A stretch of DNA of 64,000 bases from Pseudomonas sp. GV085 (GTDB lineage: Bacteria; Pseudomonadota; Gammaproteobacteria; Pseudomonadales; Pseudomonadaceae): the NCBI RefSeq assembly GCF_003050925.1, contig NZ_QAOV01000001.1, positions 62,001-126,000 on the forward strand, written 5' to 3'. The position numbers and the translations under genes were made by a program. Positions 1 through 7,713 of this stretch are shown here, one piece after another. How positions within the stretch are numbered: position 1 is the stretch's first letter; each line of letters opens with the position of its first letter. The notes beneath the pieces are model-generated. The model ran no database searches. It had not been told where the DNA came from and saw only the letters and a program-made list of their open reading frames with translations.

Positions 1-523
1 CGCGGGTCGCGGCGAGGGTTTCCCCAGGATCGCGGCCAGGCATCATCAGCGGCATCCACTCGGCCATCTTGGCCTTGTCTTCGGTGTATTCCATGTCCGC
101 GAAGGCGTGGTGCTTGCTCAGCACCTTGAAGCGTTCCTTGAGGAAGGACACGCCACTTTCGCCTTGCACGAAACTCAGGTGTGGCACCGGGCTGATAAAC
201 GATTTGCACGAGCCGAACGTGCCTTTCCTGGTCAAATACGACCAGAACTGCTTCGACACCTCGAACTGGGTGTTGATGTGCACGGCTTTCTTGATGTCGA
301 CGGTGCCATCGGCGGCCTGCGGCGTGTAGTTGAGCTCACACAGCCCGGCGTGGCCGGTACCGGCGTTGTTCCACGGATTGGAACTCTCCGCGGCACCGGA
401 ATCCATCAGCTCGACGACTTCCAGCTTGATTGCGGGGTCGAGCTCTTTGAGCAGTACCGCCAGGGTGGCACTCATGATGCCGGCCCCAACCAGTACTACG
501 TCGACTGCTTCGTTATGCGCCAT
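1..523 (-). CDS. mqo: Malate:quinone oxidoreductase, N-terminal part (cut by window edge)
   Basis: The gene reads leftwards out of the window, so only the first 174 codons are visible. They begin [20 protein letters not shown], a Rossmann FAD-binding start with a GAGIMS glycine motif. They continue with [20 protein letters not shown] and [14 protein letters not shown], which are characteristic of Mqo. The family is membrane-associated and FAD-dependent; it oxidises malate to oxaloacetate and passes electrons to quinone in the TCA cycle. A GGAGA ribosome site lies about 8 nt before the ATG at 523, which fixes the start. Pseudomonads often carry more than one mqo, so the paralogue number is not assigned. 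Confidence 0.95.
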   Translation of the reverse strand, partial: MAHNEAVDVVLVGAGIMSATLAVLLKELDPAIKLEVVELMDSGAAESSNPWNNAGTGHAGLCELNYTPQAADGTVDIKKAVHINTQFEVSKQFWSYLTRKGTFGSCKSFISPVPHLSFVQGESGVSFLKERFKVLSKHHAFADMEYTEDKAKMAEWMPLMMPGRDPGETLAATR

Positions 524-1261
524 TTAACGCGTCTCCAAAATCTGCAGCACCAAATTGTCGGCATGGCTGCCAGGCGTTCCGGGGCGTGTCAGTGATGCCC
601 CTGGTTCTCTTGGCAGTGTCGCCATGTCCGAATCTTCGCAATTTATCGCAACTTCGACGGACGCTACCTGCCGGGCCTATGAGCCATATGAACTCATTTC
701 AGCGCGCGGGAGGCAATTCGACTTATGGTCGATACATCCGTTTGTGCAACCAAATCCGTAGCGGACAGGCTTCAGGCTCCGGTGTTCGAGGAATACTCGG
801 TCCTGTGTCGTTGGGCTGTTGTAGACGCTAATGGTGCATGTTCAGACGCAAAACTATTCATTTGCTCGCCACACTCTTGTGAAGTTGTGAAAACCCGTTT
901 TTTTCACGCTCTTTTGAAGACGTGAACCTCAAAAAGGGCTGTCCCAGCCTGGCACCGTGCCCGGATGAATTTGCCGCCATGGGATACAAGGCAGGCAAAA
1001 CGGGCAGACAGCTCAGTGACCGAGCGTAATGACAGCTCTGCAGATTCGCGAAAAGTGGAGGTTTTGCTCAACAAAACAGCAAGCGCGCCAGCTTCACTCG
1101 ATCTGTGTGGGCGGCTCTCTGTGGGCGGTGCGGGGTGTCAATACAAGCGCATTGACGATGCTGCGAGGCCCGATCAGGAGACGTCCTTATAATCGGGGGG
1201 AGATTGTATCTAAGAAACGCAGGGAAATGGTCGTGTTTAATGACTTTTATTAGGTGTTTGG
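524..1261. other. Long intergenic region between mqo and a small conserved gene
   Basis: About 740 bp hold no open frame with Pseudomonas-like codon use; the short frames here look random. The left end should contain the mqo promoter (minus strand). A perfect TATAAT lies at 1188-1193 followed by a G run, but no good -35 sits at the right distance. A short inverted repeat (TTCACG...CGTGAA) occurs near 904-925. I see no clear terminator, so a small RNA is possible but not shown. Confidence 0.5.
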
Positions 1262-1501
1262 TCAGGTCGTCATCAGATGCTGCGCACGTGAGCGTGGCTG
1301 TTGCTGTTGCGAAACGACGCGGGCGCCGGCCGGCAGCGGCTGATTCAGCCAGTTCAGACGGACTTCTTCGATTTCAACCCAGCCATCGCCCATGGGCTGG
1401 AGGCTGCACTGCTTGAAGGCCTGGCAGTGGCCATTGCGGTCGAGCAGGGCGAAGCAGCGATGCAGTGGGCGTGGCGCGAACAGAGAGATCAGATGGCGCA
1501 T
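1262..1501 (-). CDS. Conserved hypothetical protein, 79 aa
   Basis: The product starts MRHLISLFAPRPLHRCFALL and is followed by a compact globular-looking stretch (GHCQAFKQC, GDGWVEIEEVRLNWLNQPLP). The C-terminus is Gln-rich and probably disordered. Composition and codon use fit a real Pseudomonas gene, and I believe similar short proteins are annotated in the genus, but I know no function. No strong Shine-Dalgarno precedes the ATG at 1501. It is divergent from the downstream lipoprotein gene, with about 200 bp between them. No signal peptide, membrane segment or known domain is visible. Confidence 0.6.
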   Translation of the reverse strand: MRHLISLFAPRPLHRCFALLDRNGHCQAFKQCSLQPMGDGWVEIEEVRLNWLNQPLPAGARVVSQQQQPRSRAQHLMTT

Positions 1502-1705
1502 GGTGAAGTACCGTGTGGATGACTGCCGATAAGGTTGCCTTCAGGTCGTTACGTGCAAGTGTATGAGTGGTGACACCTGTGTGACAGGAACCGCATCCCT
1601 CAGGGGGTGTCAGAGATTTCATCAAACATTGTGAGGTGCTGGTTCCCCGCAGTGGCGCACCGCTATACTGCCGGCCTGTTTGTGCCTGATTCTGGAGAGA
1701 AGAGC

Positions 1706-2290
1706 ATGTTGCAACGCCTGTTGTTCGGTTTGATCACTGTGACCAGCTTGACCCTGGTTGGCTGCGCCCACAGCCCGCAACAACTGAACCCGGAACCCAA
1801 GCTGACCGCCCAGTTGGCCCCGGTCGGCCATGGCCAGCCTGTCGTGGTACGTGTAGTGGACGGTCGTCCGTCACCGACGCTGGGCACCCGTGGTGGCCTT
1901 TACCCGGAGACCAGCGCGATCACCGTGCAGGGCGCGCAGATTTTGCCGAAGCTGCAAGCCCAGGCTGAAGCCGCCGTGCGTCTGTTGGGCTTTACCCCGA
2001 CGAACAATGCCATGAATGCACCGCAATTGACCGTGACCCTGGCAGAGTTGAAGTACCAGTCGCCCAAGGAAGGCATGTACGTGACCGAAGCCACCATCGG
2101 CGCCACGTTCCGCTCCGATGTACAGAACGCCAACCGTCGCTACAGCGGCCGTTATGGTTCGTCCCTGGACCAGCGCTTCGGTATGGCGCCGAACCAGGAA
2201 ACCAACACCAAGCTGGTCAGCGATGTGCTCAGTGATGCATTGACCCGCCTGTTCAAGGACCCGACCGTGGGTCAGATTCTCGGCGAGTAA
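1706..2290 (+). CDS. YajG-family lipoprotein
   Basis: The 194-aa product begins MLQRLLFGLITVTSLTLVGC, a signal peptide ending in a lipobox (LVGC) with the acylated cysteine about residue 20. The mature part, with PVVVRVVDGRPSPTLGTRGG and a long region up to TRLFKDPTVGQIL, matches the YajG family of outer-membrane lipoproteins of unknown role. The ATG at 1706 is chosen because it directly precedes the signal peptide and follows a GGAGAG ribosome site; an upstream in-frame start at 1607 would bury the signal. A -10-like TATACT lies at 1664-1669. The gene stands alone and is followed by a REP pair. Confidence 0.88.
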   Translation: MLQRLLFGLITVTSLTLVGCAHSPQQLNPEPKLTAQLAPVGHGQPVVVRVVDGRPSPTLGTRGGLYPETSAITVQGAQILPKLQAQAEAAVRLLGFTPTNNAMNAPQLTVTLAELKYQSPKEGMYVTEATIGATFRSDVQNANRRYSGRYGSSLDQRFGMAPNQETNTKLVSDVLSDALTRLFKDPTVGQILGE

Positions 2291-2300
2291 TGCGAGCCCC

Positions 2301-2402
2301 TGTAGGAGCGAGCCTGCTCGCGATGGTCGTTAACGATTACGCGGGGAATCTGATACCCCGCGGCGTCTTCAAGTCCATCGCGAGCAGGCTCGCTCCCACA
2401 GG
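2301..2402. repeat. REP pair (BIME) downstream of the YajG-like gene
   Basis: Two inverted copies of the Pseudomonas REP core (TGTAGGAGCGAGCCTGCTCG at 2301-2320 and its complement ending at 2400) enclose a spacer that starts GATGGTCGTTAACGATTACG. The same REP and spacer words recur at 26.9 and 33.2 kb. Confidence 0.9.
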
Positions 2403-2415
2403 GGGGGCGGGGGTG

Positions 2416-2697
2416 TCAGGCCGCTTGTGAGTAAAAATCCAGCACACTCACGCCCGTCAGCAAATCCATCTCCGGCAAATCCGCATGTTGATGCCCGCCC
2501 AGGGCGCAATACACCAGCCAATGGCGGTCTTGAACGTTGAAAGCGAGGCTGCCGACGAGGGCTTGCTGTTCGTCGCTGGGGGTGATGAGGTAAAGACGAT
2601 CCTGGTTTTCGGCGTGGAGCATGACGTAGTCCGTGTCGGTTTCGAGGCGCGCATGGTCGCCGATACAGATGACGAAGCCGTGACGCAGGACAGCCAT
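2416..2697 (-). CDS. Conserved hypothetical protein, 93 aa
   Basis: The product begins MAVLRHGFVICIGDHARLET and ends VSVLDFYSQAA. It is acidic and soluble with no signal peptide or transmembrane segment. Codon use resembles the neighbours and the reading frame is intact, so it is probably real. I do not recognise a domain. It is divergent from the small membrane protein gene at 2813, sharing about 115 bp of upstream DNA, and is convergent with the YajG-like gene across the REP pair. Confidence 0.7.
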   Translation of the reverse strand: MAVLRHGFVICIGDHARLETDTDYVMLHAENQDRLYLITPSDEQQALVGSLAFNVQDRHWLVYCALGGHQHADLPEMDLLTGVSVLDFYSQAA

Positions 2698-2812
2698 TGA
2701 TCAATTGCTTTGTTATTTGTCGGAAACAGAGGGCAGGCGGGCAGGCTTTCGGTAGAATTCGCGCCGCGGTCGCCGGTCCGGCACCTGCCACCTGTTTGAC
2801 TTGAGGTTTGTG

Positions 2813-3091
2813 ATGTCGCTGCACTTGATGACGCTGTTTACCGCCCATCCCGCCAAATTGATCAATCTGCTGGCCTTGCTCTTTGCCTTCCCGGGCGGCT
2901 GGCTGCTGCACGCCACCCGTCGTCGTGAAATGCGCGCGATGGCCAGCCTTCAGTCACAGCGCCAGAGCAGCCCCAACGTAGAGCCCACGCTGGACTGGGC
3001 GACCTTGCGCAAGAACCGGTTTTTCTACATCTTCGGTTTTGCCTGCATGGGGATGGCGCTGCTGGTTTCCTGGATCAGCACTCAGGTCTGA
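2813..3091 (+). CDS. Small two-helix membrane protein, 92 aa
   Basis: The ATG at 2813 is preceded by GAGG at 2803-2806; a TTG four codons upstream overlaps that ribosome site and is rejected. Residues about 10-33 (HPAKLINLLALLFAFPGGWL) and 68-90 (FFYIFGFACMGMALLVSWI) are predicted membrane helices. They are joined by a basic, Gln-rich loop, so both termini should lie on the same side. Function is unknown. It ends 78 bp before the convergent acyltransferase gene. Confidence 0.75.
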   Translation: MSLHLMTLFTAHPAKLINLLALLFAFPGGWLLHATRRREMRAMASLQSQRQSSPNVEPTLDWATLRKNRFFYIFGFACMGMALLVSWISTQV

Positions 3092-3119
3092 GCCTTTTCA
3101 AAGTAAAAGATCTTGATCT

Positions 3120-3148
3120 AAAAAGAACGGCGCCCGAAGGCGCCGTTC
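3120..3148 (-). terminator. Rho-independent terminator of the acyltransferase gene
   Basis: A perfect 10-bp stem GAACGGCGCC / GGCGCCGTTC with a CGAA loop (3125-3148) is followed on the minus strand by five T residues. It lies between two convergent genes and may also stop plus-strand transcripts. Confidence 0.85.
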
Positions 3149-3168
3149 TCGTATCCAGTCGAAACCGC

Positions 3169-4332
3169 TTACAGCGGCAACCCGGCCTTCACCCGGTACT
3201 GATTGCGTACCGGCGTCGCATATTGCAGCACCAGGAACGGACGATGCTCTTCAGGGCAGGCGTCCAGGCGGCGTTGCCATTCTTCCTGGGCCTTGGCCAA
3301 TTCCTCGGCCGGGAACACTTCGGCGGCTTTTGGCACCTGCAACTGCGTATCGGCGTCTTTCCACTGTGCGTACGCCAGGTAGTGCACCGGGAACAAGCGA
3401 TAGCCGCTGAGGATTTGCCTGTCCATCTCGACCGCCAACTGCTTGGTGTCTTCGAACCGTTCGGTGATCGGTGCGGCAAAGTTCACATGCACCCGACCCT
3501 TGTAGCCGGTGATGCCCTTGGCGATGCTTACGTCGTCCTCGCCGGGCACCTTGGTGTAGCTGCCGCTGGTGGCGCGGATGTAAAGCTCGCGGGCTTTGGC
3601 CTGATCGCACGGGTCGTATTCGTAGCTGATCGACACCGGGGTCAGGTTCAGCGACTGGATGACCTCGCCGAACGGCTCGTCCTTGCGGCTCATGTGGAAC
3701 ATCTTGAGGATCGCCGACTCGGTACGGTCGTCACCGTCCTTGGCGCGACCCTCGGCCTGGGCAATCCAGATCGAGGCGCAATCGTTGCGGATCGAATGGT
3801 TGATGTACGCCGACAGCAATTGATAGGCCGCCATTTTCTCCCGGCGTCCGCTGATCGAACGGTGCACGATGAAGCTCTTGTTCAGGCGCATCAGGTCGCT
3901 GACGAAAGGCTTTTGCAACAGGTTGTCGCCAATGGCGATGCGCGGGGTCGGCAGGCCGGCGTGGTATACGGCATAGTTGACGAAGGCCGGATCCATCACG
4001 ATATCGCGGTGGTTGGCGATAAACAGGTAGGCATTGCCGGACTTGAATTGCTCCACCCCGGTATAAGTGACACCGTCGGTGGCGCGCTCGATGGTGTGGT
4101 CGACGTAAACCTCGACTTTGTCCTGTAACGTGGCCACGGAGGTAATGCCGGCAAACTCACGGCGCAACCGATGGGCTATAAGAGGTTTGAGTGCCCAGCC
4201 TAAAGCGCCGGCGAAACGCGGGAAGCGGAAGTGGGTGAGGATATCTAGAAACGCCTTGTCGCCGAGCAGCCGTGCCAGCACTGCCGGGACTTCACTGTCG
4301 TCGTAAGGTCGGATGGCATCGAATTCGCCCAT
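3169..4332 (-). CDS. 1-acyl-glycerol-3-phosphate-type acyltransferase
   Basis: The 387-aa protein carries the HX4D acyltransferase motif as NHRDIVMD near residue 109. The later blocks (SFIVHRSISGRREK; WIAQAEGRAKDGDDRTE) are typical of PlsC/GPAT-like enzymes that acylate glycerol phosphates at the inner membrane. The exact acyl acceptor cannot be read from sequence. I use the ATG at 4332 (MGEFDAIRPY), 3-4 nt after an AAGAGAG ribosome site; the ATG one codon upstream is possible. The open frame extends further upstream, but that part lacks protein-like composition. It is divergent from the CPXCG gene. Confidence 0.83.
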   Translation of the reverse strand: MGEFDAIRPYDDSEVPAVLARLLGDKAFLDILTHFRFPRFAGALGWALKPLIAHRLRREFAGITSVATLQDKVEVYVDHTIERATDGVTYTGVEQFKSGNAYLFIANHRDIVMDPAFVNYAVYHAGLPTPRIAIGDNLLQKPFVSDLMRLNKSFIVHRSISGRREKMAAYQLLSAYINHSIRNDCASIWIAQAEGRAKDGDDRTESAILKMFHMSRKDEPFGEVIQSLNLTPVSISYEYDPCDQAKARELYIRATSGSYTKVPGEDDVSIAKGITGYKGRVHVNFAAPITERFEDTKQLAVEMDRQILSGYRLFPVHYLAYAQWKDADTQLQVPKAAEVFPAEELAKAQEEWQRRLDACPEEHRPFLVLQYATPVRNQYRVKAGLPL

Positions 4333-4474
4333 CATGCTCTCTTGTTGGAAACGGCTAGGGTAAGTAAAGGTTCTGATCGAAAACCGGCGGGGCACGGTCT
4401 GAAAAAGTAGCCAGACAAAAATAGCCCTGCAAATAGACCGGCGATTATACGCACAAGTCACCTGGGAGACCGCG

Positions 4475-4657
4475 ATGCTGGAAACTGCGCAATATGAATG
4501 TCCGTATTGTGGTGAAGAAGTCGAGACCACCGTGGATCTGTCCGGCGGGGATCAGACGTATATTGAAGACTGTCAGGTGTGCTGCCGGCCGATAACCTTC
4601 GTGCTGCAGGTTCATGAAGAGGAATGGCATCTCGAAGTGTTCAGTGAAAACGAGTGA
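4475..4657 (+). CDS. CPXCG-motif cysteine-rich protein
   Basis: This 60-aa protein has a zinc-ribbon-like pattern with Cys9-Pro-Tyr-Cys12 and Cys33-Gln-Val-Cys36-Cys37, and ends with an acidic tail. It matches the small CPXCG family, common in Gammaproteobacteria and without known function. Zinc binding is inferred from the paired CXXC motifs. A GGGAG ribosome site precedes the ATG. It lies 9 bp upstream of the DUF2007 gene, so the two are very probably cotranscribed. Confidence 0.88.
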   Translation: MLETAQYECPYCGEEVETTVDLSGGDQTYIEDCQVCCRPITFVLQVHEEEWHLEVFSENE

Positions 4658-4666
4658 GGGGCATGT

Positions 4667-4927
4667 ATGCAGCGCATCTATGATCCGGAGAACCTGATGG
4701 AAGGCGAGTTGCTGCAAGGCATGCTCGCCAGCGAGGGTATCGAGGCGCATCTGGTGGGCCGGGATTTGCTCGGGGGCAGCGGGGAGTTGCCGATCTATGG
4801 CTTGCTCGGGCTGTCGGTCGAGAACGATCAGGCTGCATACGCCCGCGAGCTGATCACCGCGTACAATGCCGCGCTGCCGCTGTCCGGCGATGAACCGGAG
4901 AGCTTTCCCGGCACGCTGGTCTGTTAG
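4667..4927 (+). CDS. DUF2007 family protein (putative signal-transducing protein)
   Basis: The 86-aa product MQRIYDPENLMEGELLQGML... fits the DUF2007 pattern: a small alpha/beta fold whose first helix reads 'EGELLQGMLASEGIEAHLVG', then a Gly-rich turn and a hydrophobic strand. The family is named for a proposed signalling role, but the biochemical function is unknown. The gene is tightly linked to the CPXCG gene upstream and lies 35 bp before the SRAP gene, so the three may form one transcript. Confidence 0.85.
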   Translation: MQRIYDPENLMEGELLQGMLASEGIEAHLVGRDLLGGSGELPIYGLLGLSVENDQAAYARELITAYNAALPLSGDEPESFPGTLVC

Positions 4928-4962
4928 GCTGGCGTTCGTTTGATCAAGAGCCGTGTTGCCCC

Positions 4963-5586
4963 ATGTGTGGACGTTATGCCCTGTTTCGCTGGAATCCCGC
5001 CTTCGCGGCGCTGCCCGGTTTTCCCGCCGACCAGCAGGCGCAGTGGAACATTTCCCCCAATGATTCGGTGTTGATGCTGCGGGCCGGGCCTGACGGCCAG
5101 CGCACGCTGGCCCGTGCCCGCTGGGGCCTGACGCCGCCCTGGCTGACCGATCTGTCCCGCACCCCGGCCCACGCCCGCGCCGAAACCGTGGCCGAACAGC
5201 CAATGTTTCGCCAGGCCTTGCGCGAGCGCCGCTGCCTGTTGCCGGCCAATGGTTTCTACGAATGGCGCGGCACGACGCGCAAGCGCCCGTACTGGCTGAC
5301 GCCGGGAGAGGGCTCGTCATTATTTTTTGCGGCGATCTGGGAGGCGTATCCGGTGCAAGAGCAGGTTTGGCTGAGTACCGCCGTGATTACCCAGCCGGCG
5401 GCGAGCCAGCGGCGGCCGTTGATTCTGGATGAGGCGGGGCAGGCTGCGTGGCTCGATCCCGAGACGCCGTTGCATGTCTTGCAAGGATTACTGGCCAGTG
5501 AGCCCGCCGCGTTGCGCGAACGGGTCCTGGCCAACATGGTGAACGATCCGAAGCTTAATGGGCCGGAGTGTCTGACGCCGGGTTGA
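4963..5586 (+). CDS. SRAP (YedK/HMCES-like) protein with altered active site
   Basis: The 207-aa protein begins MCGRY, so Cys2 becomes the N-terminal nucleophile after Met removal. This is the residue that SRAP proteins use to crosslink abasic sites in single-stranded DNA. The WGLTPPW block, AHARAETV (residues 69-76) and GFYEW (Glu100) are present. Two family residues differ: the Asn of the usual NARxET motif (Asn75 in YedK) is His70, and the IHxR(M/R)P segment with the catalytic His (His160 in YedK) is shortened to ASQRRPLIL, placing Ser148 where His belongs. The fold is probably kept, but crosslink formation or reversal may differ. It follows the DUF2007 gene by 35 bp. Confidence 0.88.
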   Translation: MCGRYALFRWNPAFAALPGFPADQQAQWNISPNDSVLMLRAGPDGQRTLARARWGLTPPWLTDLSRTPAHARAETVAEQPMFRQALRERRCLLPANGFYEWRGTTRKRPYWLTPGEGSSLFFAAIWEAYPVQEQVWLSTAVITQPAASQRRPLILDEAGQAAWLDPETPLHVLQGLLASEPAALRERVLANMVNDPKLNGPECLTPG

Positions 5587-5880
5587 TGTGTTGGCCGCAC
5601 TCGACTCATCGGCGCCGCCGGCCACTTCATTGGCCACCTGGTCGATCTCGGCGATCTGCTTGGGTGGGTATGAGCGCGGCAGTTGAAAGGACTGTTCTTA
5701 CGTGCCGGATGTCGTAATTGCATCAATGCGCGACGTGATCGGCTGCGGGTTTTCGCCGTATGTGAATTTTTTCTACGGCGATGAGAGCTTTGTCCGAATT
5801 GTGCGTCTTACGTCCGTTGTATCTAGCATCGTTACATTTCCACGCCTAGGATACGCGGCATGTTTTCAGGGAATTTTTTG

Positions 5881-6699
5881 ATGAACAAGATTTTGGTTGT
5901 CAGTGCACTGGGCGCAGCGCTGCTGCTCACCGGTTGTCAGTCGGTCAATACCACCAGCGGCGGTGCCGTGGGCGTTGAGCGCAAGCAGTACATGTTCAGC
6001 ATGTTGTCCTCGCAAGAGGTCGACCAGATGTACGCCCAGTCCTATCAGAAGACAGTGGGCGAAGCGTCCGGCAAAGGTGTGCTGGACAAGACCAGCAATG
6101 AAGCCCGGCGGGTTCAGGCGATTGCCGACCGGCTGATTGCCCAGGCGCCGACGTTTCGTCCGGACGCGGCTCAGTGGAAGTGGGAAGTCAACCTGATCAA
6201 GAGCGATGAGCTCAACGCCAACTGCGGCCCTGGCGGCAAAATCATCTTTTACACCGGCCTGATCGACAAGCTGAAACTGACCGACGATGAAATCGCCGCG
6301 ATCATGGGCCATGAAATCGCCCACGCCCTGCGTGAGCACGGTCGTGAAGCGATGTCCAAGGCTTATGGCATCGAAATGGCCAAGCAGGGCGCCGGTGCTT
6401 TGTTGGGATTGGGGCAGGACACCATGGCCCTGGCTGATACCGTGGCCAACTACGGCATGACCTTGCCCAACAGTCGCGCCAATGAAAACGAAGCGGACCT
6501 GATCGGTCTGGAACTGGCGGCCCGCGCCGGCTACAACCCGAATGCCGCGATCACCCTGTGGAATAAAATGAGCAAGGTTTCGGAAGGTGCGCCACCGGAG
6601 TTCATGAGCACTCACCCGGCGTCGTCGAGTCGTATTGCGGCGCTGCAGGCGGCGATTCCGAAGGTCATGCCTTTGTATGAGCAGGCCAAGAAGTCTTGA
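5881..6699 (+). CDS. M48-family metalloprotease lipoprotein (LoiP/YcaL type)
   Basis: The 272-aa product starts MNKILVVSALGAALLLTGCQ, a lipoprotein signal with lipobox LTGC. The zinc motif HEIAH lies at residues 144-148, and the third ligand is Glu204 in the block ENEAD. These define the M48 (Oma1/HtpX-like) periplasmic proteases that degrade misassembled outer-membrane proteins. I take the ATG at 5881, with AGGGA 8 nt upstream; the in-frame ATG at 5860 precedes that site. Anchoring in the outer membrane is likely because the residues after Cys are Gln-Ser rather than Asp. It appears monocistronic and is followed by a REP pair. Confidence 0.92.
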   Translation: MNKILVVSALGAALLLTGCQSVNTTSGGAVGVERKQYMFSMLSSQEVDQMYAQSYQKTVGEASGKGVLDKTSNEARRVQAIADRLIAQAPTFRPDAAQWKWEVNLIKSDELNANCGPGGKIIFYTGLIDKLKLTDDEIAAIMGHEIAHALREHGREAMSKAYGIEMAKQGAGALLGLGQDTMALADTVANYGMTLPNSRANENEADLIGLELAARAGYNPNAAITLWNKMSKVSEGAPPEFMSTHPASSSRIAALQAAIPKVMPLYEQAKKS

Positions 6700-6726
6700 T
6701 AGTCATGTGGTGAGGCTGCTGGCCTC

Positions 6727-6850
6727 TTCGCGAGCAGGCTCGCTCCCACAGTGATTGATGTCGCACACAAACTTTGTGCTCAACAGATAACCCTGTGGGA
6801 GCGAGCCTGCTCCGGGCGGCGTTCCGACGATGAACGATAACGCGGTCTAT
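6727..6850. repeat. REP pair with detached BIME spacer
   Basis: Two inverted REP cores (CGAGCAGGCTCGCTCCCACA near 6730-6750 and GTGGGAGCGAGCCTGCTC near 6795-6812) flank a 45-bp spacer unlike that of the other pairs. The usual spacer word GATGAACGATAACGCGG follows immediately outside, near 6829-6845, suggesting a rearranged copy. Confidence 0.8.
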
Positions 6851-6863
6851 CGACGCTATCGCG

Positions 6864-7448
6864 TCAAACCCACCCGCTGCTCTGCATCGCCTTGTACACC
6901 GCGACAATCGCCAGGACGAAGAACGCCGACGCCGCCAGTCGACGGATCAGGGTCAATGGCAACTTGTCCGCGGCAAAGTTACCCGCCAGAACCACCGGTA
7001 CGTTGGCAATCAACATACCGAGGGTGGTGCCGATGATCACCAGCCACAACTCCGGATATTGCGCAGCCAGCATCACGGTCGCGATCTGCGTCTTGTCGCC
7101 GATTTCTGCCAGGAAGAACGCGATCAGCGTGGTCAGGAACGGCCCGAACTTGCGGGCGGTGCTGGCTTCGTCGTCATCCATCTTGTCCGGCACCAGGGTC
7201 CACAAGGCCGTCGCGGCGAAGCTCGCGGCGAGGATCCAGTGCAGCATCGTATCCGAGAAGAAACTGCCGACCCAGGCGCCTATCGCACCGGCTGCAGCGT
7301 GGTTGGCCAGGGTCGCGGCGACGATACCGGCGATGATCGGCCAAGGCTTGCGGAAACGGGCAGCGAGGATGAGCGCGAGCAGTTGAGTCTTGTCGCCGAT
7401 TTCGGCCAAGGCAACGATTGCGGTAGGTACGAGTAGTGAATCCAGCAT
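6864..7448 (-). CDS. TMEM165/GDT1 family cation (Mn2+) transporter
   Basis: The 194-aa membrane protein contains the duplicated family signature E-x-G-D-K-T twice, as ALAEIGDKTQ near the N-terminus and LAEIGDKTQ in the second half, with about six hydrophobic helices. Members export or exchange Mn2+/Ca2+ across the inner membrane. The ATG at 7448 has TTAGGA upstream; the longer frame from 7478 runs into the leader RNA. The leader contains a yybP-ykoY-type riboswitch, which is known to sense Mn2+ and to control this family, so induction by manganese is the expected behaviour. Confidence 0.93.
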   Translation of the reverse strand: MLDSLLVPTAIVALAEIGDKTQLLALILAARFRKPWPIIAGIVAATLANHAAAGAIGAWVGSFFSDTMLHWILAASFAATALWTLVPDKMDDDEASTARKFGPFLTTLIAFFLAEIGDKTQIATVMLAAQYPELWLVIIGTTLGMLIANVPVVLAGNFAADKLPLTLIRRLAASAFFVLAIVAVYKAMQSSGWV

Positions 7449-7653
7449 CAGGGGTTTTCCTAAGGGGCGGGTCGACACGGCTATGACACGTACAGCCTTC
7501 CCGCCCCGGGTAAGGTGTTCGTGTCATAGGTCTTGTCAAACCCTGCGATCCATCTGATGTGGATGCTTGGGTCGCATGCGCCATGGTCTTTTGACCAAGT
7601 ATGTTGACGCATGCCGGACGAGCGTGGCGCTCGTGGGAGACTACTCCCCTAGG
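7449..7653 (-). promoter_or_regulatory. yybP-ykoY-type manganese riboswitch and expression platform
   Basis: On the minus strand the leader holds TAGGGGAGTAG (7651-7641) and, 110 nt later, AAGACCTA (7534-7527). These are the conserved strands that meet at the paired base of the yybP-ykoY aptamer, with hairpins between. After the aptamer, CTATGACACG (7529-7520) can instead pair perfectly with CGTGTCATAG (7490-7481). GGGGCGGG (7507-7500) can pair with CCCGCCCC (7471-7464), just before the ribosome site. No U run follows, so control of translation is more likely than termination. Confidence 0.85.
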
Positions 7654-7713
7654 ACGGAGCGGATTCTGCCTTTGCAAAACCCATTCGGCAAGCCTTCTTT
7701 TTCAAAAGAAGTA

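Noticed and set aside
2301..2402. REP pair considered as a CRISPR-like or attenuator element
   Set aside because: Two inverted, not direct, copies with the known Pseudomonas REP core; no array of repeats and spacers.
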